A stretch of DNA of 7,285 bases, taken from the NCBI GenBank assembly GCA_021780055.1, contig JAJXZM010000188.1, forward strand, positions 1 through 7,285. The letters run 5' to 3'. The first letter of the stretch is position 1; each line of letters starts with the position of its first letter. Positions 1-4,329 of this stretch are shown here, piece by piece. The notes under the pieces were generated by a model, which was not told the origin of the DNA, made no database searches, and was given only the letters and a program-made list of their open reading frames with translations. The stretch comes from Acidobacteriota bacterium. Lineage in GTDB: Bacteria > Acidobacteriota > Terriglobia > UBA7540. Position numbers and translations under genes: made by a program.

Positions 1-77
1 TGCCGCGGCTCGGGCGCAACGGTCTTCAGAATCAAAAGGTCCAGCGTGCCCTGGACCAGATCGCTCGGTTTGCTCAT
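1..77 (-). CDS. PadR-family transcriptional regulator, N-terminal fragment (cut by window edge)
   Basis: Reading the minus strand from the ATG at 77-75 gives 25 codons beginning MSKPSDLVQGTLDLLILKTV and continuing APEPR before the window ends. The pattern KPSDLVQGTLDLLILK followed by EPxHG is the usual start of helix 1 of the winged-helix domain in PadR regulators, and this wording is typical of Acidobacteriota members. PadR proteins are dimeric DNA-binding repressors, often autoregulated; in this phylum they commonly sit next to MacB/FtsX-type permease genes, which would lie beyond the left edge (family knowledge, not seen here). The start is supported by a purine-rich Shine-Dalgarno, GAGGGGAG, at 90-83 about five bases upstream. 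The effector-binding part is outside the window, so ligand and targets cannot be guessed. Confidence 0.85.
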   Translation of the reverse strand, partial: MSKPSDLVQGTLDLLILKTVAPEPR

Positions 78-98
78 GCACACTCCCCTCAGTCGTTG

Positions 99-128
99 AC
101 AATACGCTTGTATCACCGCTCCTGTCAA
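99..128 (-). promoter_or_regulatory. Putative sigma-70 promoter of the PadR gene with overlapping inverted repeat
   Basis: On the minus strand a perfect TTGACA (128-123) is followed after 18 bases by TATTGT (104-99, 4 of 6 matches to TATAAT). This places a start site near 92, about 15 bases before the ATG and just upstream of the Shine-Dalgarno. The inverted repeat ATAC-gctt-GTAT (102-113) overlaps the -10 element, a sensible position for an autoregulatory PadR operator. A second TTGACA lies on the plus strand at 96-101, giving TTGACA/TGTCAA arms around the promoter, but no good -10 follows it. The operator role is inference. Confidence 0.5.
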
Positions 129-186
129 TAATCAAGGGGAAAGTGCTGGGGACCCGGTAAAGCAGGTCTTTTGTCAGCCGGCCGAG

Positions 187-228
187 GCTCGAAGGGCCGA
201 AAGAATTTAGGCCACGGCGCAAGCCGTG
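187..228 (-). repeat. REP-like element, 5' flank of the RAYT remnant
   Basis: The stretch contains a perfect hairpin CACGGC-gcaa-GCCGTG (213-228) preceded by GAAAGAATTTAG. It matches the reverse complement of the element at 545-592, which reads GGAAGAATTTAG followed by a GGC-acaa-GCC hairpin, with substitutions mainly in the stem. The two copies therefore face each other across the transposase remnant, as REP/RAYT loci usually look. Confidence 0.65.
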
Positions 229-256
229 TGATTCAATTCAGGTTAAACTCCTCGGA

Positions 257-269
257 GCCCCGGAGGGGC
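257..269. repeat. REP-like palindrome GCCCCGGAGGGGC in front of the RAYT start codon
   Basis: The 13-mer GCCCC-GGA-GGGGC can form a 5-bp stem. Its exact reverse complement occurs at 506-518. The GGAGG at 262-266, the only candidate Shine-Dalgarno for the ATG at 277, is largely inside the loop and 3' arm, so folding would hide it. Confidence 0.6.
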
Positions 270-505
270 GAAAGATATGGCACACACCTTTGTGAACCCC
301 TTAACCCACCTCATTTTCAGCACCAAGAACCGTGAACCTCTCATCGTTCTCGATCTCAAGTTCGACCCCCTTCCCTGCATGGGCGGAATCGTCCGCGAAC
401 TTAGAGGCAAAACCGTCGCGTATCGTTTCCGGGGAAATTCATCAGCTTCCTCAATAAGAACTGTGTTCGATACGGCGAGCGGTACATTTGGGAATGGCGT
501 CTTAC

Positions 506-518
506 GCCCCTCCGGGGC
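506..518. repeat. REP-like palindrome GCCCCTCCGGGGC inside the 3' part of the RAYT remnant
   Basis: This is the exact reverse complement of the 13-mer at 257-269. The match extends outward with one mismatch (GCGAAAG versus GCGTAAG on the complementary strand). Together they form an inverted pair about 236 bases apart that brackets the shortened transposase frame. Confidence 0.6.
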
Positions 519-544
519 TATCCGGCGTCAAGGTGGCACGTTTT

Positions 545-592
545 CCCATGGCTTGTGCCATGGGCTAAATTCTTCCGCCCCCTTCAGGGGCC
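545..592 (+). repeat. REP-like element, 3' flank of the RAYT remnant
   Basis: Two hairpins lie side by side: a perfect 8-bp stem CCCATGGC-ttgt-GCCATGGG (545-564), the spacer CTAAATTCTTCCG, then CCCCT-tc-AGGGG (579-590). Reverse-complemented, its GAATTTAG spacer and first hairpin match the element at 187-228. This double-hairpin layout is typical of REP units mobilised by RAYTs. Copies elsewhere in the genome are expected but cannot be seen here. Confidence 0.65.
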
Positions 593-756
593 TCATGTGC
601 CGAAGGAATATCGATAAAGTTGGTGACGGGAATAATCATGGTGCTTTGTTTTGTGTGACGGGGCGAAGACATTGTTAAGAACCTCTCGCTTCGCAAGGTC
701 TCCCGGTTCATCGGCCCACCACCCACGCAAAGACTTTGACCTATGCGCCAGACGAC

Positions 757-784
757 TAATTCCTAACTCGTGATTTGTAATTCC
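757..784. repeat. Short direct repeat TAATTCC, 21-base period
   Basis: TAATTCC occurs at 757-763 and 778-784 with the AT-rich filler taactcgtgattTG between. It lies in the 618-798 gap, where I see no gene on either strand. It resembles decayed AT-rich intergenic repeat filler; no function is proposed. Confidence 0.3.
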
Positions 785-798
785 GCTTTCCGCCTCGC

Positions 799-827
799 CT
801 GTCATGACCCTAAACAAGCGGTATATT
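799..827 (+). promoter_or_regulatory. Putative sigma-70 promoter of the toroid-protein gene
   Basis: CTGTCA (799-804, 4 of 6 matches to TTGACA) is separated by 17 bases from TATATT (822-827, 5 of 6 to TATAAT). Predicted start near 834 gives a leader of about 55 bases before the GTG at 889. The -10 element overlaps the alternative in-frame TTG at 826, which argues against that longer start. Confidence 0.45.
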
Positions 828-876
828 GGTGGGAGATGGCGCATTCGTCCGAAGCAACGTGAATGCGCCTGCCTGC

Positions 877-882
877 AGGAGG
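877..882 (+). promoter_or_regulatory. Strong Shine-Dalgarno AGGAGG that fixes the GTG start at 889
   Basis: A perfect AGGAGG stands six bases before GTG 889-891. No comparable site precedes the in-frame TTG at 826, and the 21 extra residues that start would add are polar and come before, rather than form, the hydrophobic export segment. Confidence 0.75.
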
Positions 883-888
883 CGCACC

Positions 889-2496
889 GTGCTGAAACGC
901 ATCCTGATTGTGCTGGCGGCCGCAGCGGCGGTTGCTGCGTTGGCGGCAGGTTTGTACATCCGCGCCAGCATCAAGTCGGTTCCCCGCCTGTTCAAACGAA
1001 ATGCGGAACTGAAAGCCCAGGGTTACTACATGGGCGAGTTCGAGTTCAAGATGGTGGCCCTCCAGTACTATCTGAACGCGGGCCGATACCTGAAGGCCTT
1101 CACCACGCTGCGGCGTATCCGGCGTGAAATGGAAACCACCGAGGGACTGGCCAGGATGCCCGGGGGGGCTTCATCCGGCCAGATGATGGACTTTCTGCTC
1201 GACCGCCAGGACCCATCAACCGGCGCCTTTATGGACCCGCGCTATCCGTATTTCACCTACATTCCGCCCACCCTCAACGCGGTGGAGGCCCTGGAGGGCC
1301 TGGCGCGCCAGACGGGCCGGCCTCTGAAGGTCAAATACCCACTTCGGTTCCTCGACCGCATCCAAACTCCGGAACAGCTTCGAACTTTTCTTGACTCCAA
1401 CCTCTATCTGCAGGAAAGGTGGGACCGGCTGGGAGGCCCCGGGCCGTATACGGCTGGTTCCGAACTGAGAGGCTACGAACTGCTGGAGCAGGCCGGCCTC
1501 TATCGTTTTTCAGACGCATGGAAAGACGCCTTGCGGCAGTGGTTCTACGAAACCCAGGACCCTGCCACAGGCTTCTGGGGAACCCGGATTGGGAGCCCGG
1601 CGAAGTGGCGGCAAAACATGGATGCCAACTCCACCTACCACGTTCTGAAGCTGGTGCTGACCAGACATGGCGAAAACCAAAGCGGAAAATATCCGCTGCG
1701 TTACGCCGGAAAGCTGGCACACAATCTGCTGAAGATTCTGGACAGGCCGGTTCCGGACAACGCGACAGCACAGCACGCCTGGAGCCTGGACCAGTCGCAG
1801 GGAGCGGAAACAATTACATGCCTGTGGGGACACCTGTCAGCATCCGATCAGGCGCTTGCCCGCACGGCGATGGAGACCTTTCTGGCCGATCGCTACCGGT
1901 TCTTCCGCCCTGCTGAGGGAGGGTTCAGCCTCTACACCAGCAGCACTCATGCTGATGTGGATGGTACCGGCAACGCACTGGGGCTGCTGCGGGCCACCGG
2001 ATCGCTGCCGGGCACCTGGGAGCGGGACAGGCTGTGGGGAAGCGCCCTTGCCAACGCTTCTGCGGTGGTGACAAAAAAACTTCGGCGATGGGAAGAGGCC
2101 GCCTTGCCTTCGGAGACTCACTTCAACTCGCTGCGGGTCTATGAAAACAGGCTCCCCGCTGGTGATACCTTCGATGATGCCGGCCTGGTCGCGATTGTCT
2201 ATCCGCAGGGGCCCCGTGTGCTGGACGTGATGGACCTTCGCCAACACGTTGCAGGGTTTATTGCGACCGGCGGAGAGGCATTCGGCAATTGGACGTTAAA
2301 GCAGAACCTGGGAGAGCGGCTGGGCCTCGAGCATTCGCCTAAACGGGTTCCGGTGGTGCAGGGTGGCCTTGACCTGGCACGGATCGCCCGATCCCATGGT
2401 GCAGCCCGGCGGTTTTACATGGTTGGGTATGATGTTTTCCAGGTGCCTGTCTTCAGGCTGGAGTTCGTGCTGGCCAATCAGCAAGTACCGTCGTGA
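889..2496 (+). CDS. Membrane-anchored or exported protein with probable alpha/alpha-toroid (prenyltransferase/terpene-cyclase-like) fold
   Basis: The protein has 535 residues from GTG 889. Residues 2-4 are basic and about 5-24 are an Ala/Leu-rich hydrophobic helix, so it is a signal anchor or cleaved signal; the rest would face the periplasm. The body looks like helical hairpins closed by QW-like turns: QDPSTGAF at 107-114, QDPATGFWG at 223-231, and the weaker PAEGGF at 341-346. Such repeats are usual in the (alpha/alpha)6 barrels of squalene/hopene cyclases, prenyltransferase beta subunits and related binding proteins. Residues 356-360 read DVDGT followed by an Leu-Leu-Arg helix (GNALGLLR), resembling the DxDDTA region of class II cyclases but with Gly for the final Asp. 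I do not recognise a named family, so substrate and reaction are unknown; a non-catalytic toroid or a sugar-active barrel remain possible. It stands alone: a RAYT remnant lies upstream and a 1.1 kb gap downstream. Confidence 0.7.
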   Translation: MLKRILIVLAAAAAVAALAAGLYIRASIKSVPRLFKRNAELKAQGYYMGEFEFKMVALQYYLNAGRYLKAFTTLRRIRREMETTEGLARMPGGASSGQMMDFLLDRQDPSTGAFMDPRYPYFTYIPPTLNAVEALEGLARQTGRPLKVKYPLRFLDRIQTPEQLRTFLDSNLYLQERWDRLGGPGPYTAGSELRGYELLEQAGLYRFSDAWKDALRQWFYETQDPATGFWGTRIGSPAKWRQNMDANSTYHVLKLVLTRHGENQSGKYPLRYAGKLAHNLLKILDRPVPDNATAQHAWSLDQSQGAETITCLWGHLSASDQALARTAMETFLADRYRFFRPAEGGFSLYTSSTHADVDGTGNALGLLRATGSLPGTWERDRLWGSALANASAVVTKKLRRWEEAALPSETHFNSLRVYENRLPAGDTFDDAGLVAIVYPQGPRVLDVMDLRQHVAGFIATGGEAFGNWTLKQNLGERLGLEHSPKRVPVVQGGLDLARIARSHGAARRFYMVGYDVFQVPVFRLEFVLANQQVPS

Positions 2497-2510
2497 TACC
2501 CGCGTGGGCA

Positions 2511-2530
2511 ACTCGGGGTGACTCGGGTTG
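2511..2530. repeat. Tandem 10-base repeat ACTCGGGGTG / ACTCGGGTTG
   Basis: Two adjacent 10-base units differ at one position. They lie 15 bases after the stop of the toroid-protein gene. No T-run follows, so this is not a convincing intrinsic terminator. Confidence 0.5.
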
Positions 2531-2676
2531 AGCCCGGTGCGCGGCAATGGCCACAACTTATGCCGGTGACGAATCTATCGCCGGATTTATGACTTGTGCG
2601 GGCTCGAACCGCGGGCTTTCACCCGAACGTTGCGGATACAGGGCGAGCGGGACGGCGCGCGCAGGTCCGGGGGAGC

Positions 2677-2690
2677 GGGCACAAGTGCCC
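2677..2690. repeat. Perfect hairpin GGGCAC-aa-GTGCCC
   Basis: Six-base arms sit around two bases, with possible outer pairing of GCAG (2661-2664) and CTGC (2702-2705). It could slow or end transcription from the upstream gene, but it is 180 bases past the stop codon and lacks a T-run. Confidence 0.35.
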
Positions 2691-2772
2691 CTTCTTGCCA
2701 TCTGCGAGAGGTATCCGCCCTGCCTACAAGAGCCTCCCATGATAGGCTACATTCCATCTTAAGCCGCCCGAA

Positions 2773-2799
2773 TGGGACAAATGGGACGTCTGGGACATT
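2773..2799. repeat. Three tandem 9-base units TGGGACNNN
   Basis: TGGGAC recurs at 2773, 2782 and 2791 with exact 9-base spacing (followed by AAA, GTC, ATT). Spacing near one helical turn would put the hexamers on roughly the same DNA face, so an iteron-like or regulator-binding role is possible; it may equally be a fragment of a dispersed repeat. Confidence 0.6.
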
Positions 2800-2819
2800 C
2801 TAACGACCATCCTTGTAAG

Positions 2820-2841
2820 TAACTTATTTTAAATAACTTAT
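2820..2841. repeat. Direct repeat TAACTTAT within an AT-rich island
   Basis: TAACTTAT occurs at 2820-2827 and 2834-2841 (14-base period), separated by TTTAAA. It is the core of the AT-rich patch that begins just after the TGGGAC units. Confidence 0.5.
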
Positions 2842-2893
2842 AAAAATTCAGCATGCCAAAATTTGCCGCTTTCCCCCAAAGGTGTTTATTTTC

Positions 2894-2922
2894 GGGACAG
2901 GAGGTAAAAATTACAGCGTCCC
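2894..2922. repeat. Nested inverted repeat, GGGAC/GTCCC outside and GTAA/TTAC inside
   Basis: Outer arms GGGAC (2894-2898) and GTCCC (2918-2922) enclose a perfect inner hairpin GTAA-aaa-TTAC (2904-2914), with internal loops AGGAG and AGC. The shape resembles small REP- or MITE-like intergenic palindromes. A related GGGGACAG word occurs at 6434-6441. Confidence 0.45.
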
Positions 2923-3316
2923 CCGCAATGCTCAATGGATGGGCGGCACTTTCAGGATTTCAGCATACACAAGCCGCTGGCCGCTTATGGGCCCGCGCAG
3001 CGCCTGGTGCTTGGGAACGTTGAGCCAGCGTGGCCGCAGATGTTCCCGCCAGGCCCGGCCTCTAGCAGTGAGCCAGCGAAAGCTGCAACCGGTTGTCTAT
3101 CAAATCAATGGTTGAAGAACCCTCTGGCAATCGGCACGCAAGAAGGGCCGAACCGTTCCGGCGAGAACGCCTCATCGAACTGTCGCCAGGAACGTCGGGG
3201 GTAAGGTCAAGACCTGCAAACTTTCGACAGGGCCGTATTTGCGACGTCACAGCCGATACGACCCCGGCTTGACGATCCCGGCCGCGTTCCTTCCTATCTG
3301 ACGGCGCGCCGCCTCT

Positions 3317-3351
3317 CGCCATGGATGATCCACCGCCGGCGCCCCATGGCG
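3317..3351. repeat. Perfect 8-base inverted repeat CGCCATGG / CCATGGCG
   Basis: Arms 3317-3324 and 3344-3351 are exact reverse complements across a 19-base GC-rich loop. It could fold in RNA or DNA. No gene reads through it convincingly. Confidence 0.4.
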
Positions 3352-3494
3352 CTCCTCATTTCTTTGCCTGCGGCGAACTTGCCATGATCAGCGCTTCACC
3401 TCGCAACCGTTCCTCCGCTGAGGAGGGAGCAGTCGCCGCTATAGGCTACCCTCTGTCGCCCTGCGGCTCCTTCGGTTAACAGAAAAGAAGAACC

Positions 3495-3534
3495 AGAACC
3501 GGAGAGATCATAGGCGATAAGAACCGGAGAGATC
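3495..3534. repeat. 15-base direct repeat AGAACCGGAGAGATC, 25-base period
   Basis: Exact copies at 3495-3509 and 3520-3534 are separated by the 10 bases ATAGGCGATA. They lie about 80 bases upstream of the methyltransferase promoter. They could be a paired regulator site or a two-unit relic of a dispersed repeat. Confidence 0.65.
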
Positions 3535-3612
3535 CACGCGCAAAGAACAACGCGTACGAGCCACAAAATTTTACGCACGATCAGACCATGTAGCCATGAT
3601 CAAAGTTAAACG

Positions 3613-3641
3613 TGGAGAGGAGCGGAGCGAACAGGTATAAT
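3613..3641 (+). promoter_or_regulatory. Putative sigma-70 promoter of the methyltransferase gene
   Basis: A perfect TATAAT at 3636-3641 follows TGGAGA (3613-3618, 4 of 6 to TTGACA) by exactly 17 bases. Transcription would start near 3648, leaving a leader of about 13 bases that carries only the GAGG Shine-Dalgarno (3652-3655). Confidence 0.6.
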
Positions 3642-3660
3642 CCCATCCGCCGAGGTGCTC

Positions 3661-4281
3661 ATGAAAACAAAGCGTAGTGTGCTGCTGATTGGTCTGTTGC
3701 TCGCAACCATTGCCCTTCCCGTCTGCGGGCAGGACTACCAGGCGGAGTCTGCGCGACTTGCCACATTGCTCCACTGGCAAGCTGGCAGCGAGGTTGCAGA
3801 AATCGGAGCAGGCGCGGGCGAGATGGCCCTCGACGCGGCCCAGCAAGTAGGGCCTACAGGCCATGTATACGCGACGGAAGTGAGCAGCGAAAAACTTGCA
3901 CACCTGAGGGAGCTGGCAGCCAACCAAGAGGGCCACAACATCACAGTGATTGAAGGCTCGCAGTCAGGAACGAATCTTCCGGCTGAGTGCTGCGACTCAA
4001 TTTACATGCGGCGCGTGTACCACCACTTCACCGAACCGCAAAAAATGGATGCCAATCTCTTCCAGTCGCTCAAGCCTGGCGGTTTGCTGGCCGTGATCGA
4101 CTTTCCTCCGCGGGCGTGGCTGCCGCCGGTGCCGGGTGTGCCTGCCAACCGCGGCGGGCACGGCATGCCGAAGGACATCCTTATTCAGGAACTAACCCGC
4201 GCCGGCTTCCAGGTTTTCAGCGAGCCCGCCGACTGGCCTGACGGCAACTACTGCGTGGTCTTTCTCAAGCCTGAAAAATAG
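3661..4281 (+). CDS. Exported class I SAM-dependent methyltransferase-like protein
   Basis: From ATG 3661 the protein has 206 residues; GAGG at 3652-3655 fits this ATG better than the in-frame GTG at 3655, which overlaps it. Residues 1-23 form a signal peptide: basic KTKR, a Leu/Ile-rich core, then LPVCG before Gln24. Cleavage after Gly23 by signal peptidase I fits; Cys22 is a poor lipobox because Val precedes it. The rest is a Rossmann methyltransferase: motif I EIGAGAG at 47-53, acidic Glu73 at the end of strand 2 (VYATE), the strand-4 region DSIYMRRVYHHF at 112-123, and LKPGGLLAVIDF at 137-148. The Gly-rich loop and acidic residue for SAM are kept. Exported members of this fold occur in Acidobacteriota; their substrate is unknown and SAM is not expected outside the cytoplasm, so catalysis is uncertain. 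Its gene converges on the VWFA gene, 47 bases apart. Confidence 0.82.
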   Translation: MKTKRSVLLIGLLLATIALPVCGQDYQAESARLATLLHWQAGSEVAEIGAGAGEMALDAAQQVGPTGHVYATEVSSEKLAHLRELAANQEGHNITVIEGSQSGTNLPAECCDSIYMRRVYHHFTEPQKMDANLFQSLKPGGLLAVIDFPPRAWLPPVPGVPANRGGHGMPKDILIQELTRAGFQVFSEPADWPDGNYCVVFLKPEK

Positions 4282-4286
4282 CTATT

Positions 4287-4329
4287 GCGCCACATCGGGC
4301 GCCGAAAGCGAAGATACCACCTGCGGCGC
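4287..4329. terminator. Possible bidirectional hairpin between the convergent genes
   Basis: The 47-base gap holds two alternative stems: GCGCC-acatcg-GGCGC (4287-4302), or GCGCCG (4299-4304) with CGGCGC (4324-4329). Their position between two convergent stop codons suggests shared termination, but neither has a T-run, so the call is weak. Confidence 0.25.

Larger units (their letters stand above)
277..617 (+). pseudogene. Remnant of REP-associated tyrosine transposase (RAYT, IS200/IS605-like Y1 family)
   Basis: An intact RAYT is a single-strand HUH nuclease that moves REP sequences, usually about 150-180 residues. Here 277-420 encodes the typical N-terminus: THLIFSTKNREPLI at residues 10-23, then MGGIVREL near residues 35-42. 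From about 423 the family C-terminus continues in another frame (codons in phase with 483), giving KFISFLNKNCVRY then GERYIWEW up to about 497, and this frame stays open to TAA 615-617 through the 3' REP. The join near 420-423 removes the whole middle of the protein, including the HUH motif and the catalytic Tyr, so it cannot be active. The frame from 277 itself runs to 678, but everything after about residue 48 is nonsense. REP-like palindromes at 187-228, 257-269, 506-518 and 545-592 flank or invade it. Family assignment rests on recognised sequence pattern; the deletion size is inferred from usual family length. Confidence 0.78.
2497..3612. other. Long intergenic region without a credible gene, rich in short repeats
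   Basis: Open frames here are short, lack Shine-Dalgarno sites and show no recognisable domain on either strand. The left part (2497-2800) and the right part (2930-3480) are GC-rich, while 2805-2915 is sharply AT-rich. Small structures are scattered through it: the tandem and inverted repeats listed separately, the perfect palindrome CGGCGCGCCG at 3302-3311, a 10-base direct repeat TGAGCCAGCG at 3021-3030 and 3069-3078, GGGAAC/GTTCCC arms at 3013-3018 and 3042-3047, and a hairpin TCCTC-cgct-GAGGA at 3411-3424. It may hold decayed mobile DNA or a non-coding RNA; neither can be shown from this sequence alone. Confidence 0.6.

Noticed and set aside
826..888. In-frame TTG at 826 as an earlier start for the toroid-protein gene
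   Set aside because: It lies in the probable -10 element and lacks a Shine-Dalgarno, while GTG 889 has a perfect AGGAGG six bases upstream.
2296..2556. Minus-strand frame overlapping the end of the toroid-protein gene
   Set aside because: Mostly antisense to a supported gene and without any domain pattern.
2590..2640. Minus-strand GGTTCGAGCCCGC resembling a tRNA T-arm
   Set aside because: No D-arm, anticodon arm or matching acceptor strand lies at the needed distance.
3062..3322. Minus-strand 86-codon frame in the intergenic region
   Set aside because: Low-complexity Arg/Ser-rich translation, no ribosome site and no family pattern.
3396..3578. Minus-strand 60-residue frame with a signal-like hydrophobic N-terminus
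   Set aside because: It starts at GTG without a Shine-Dalgarno, and much of the apparent signal and following sequence is translated from the 15-base direct repeat.
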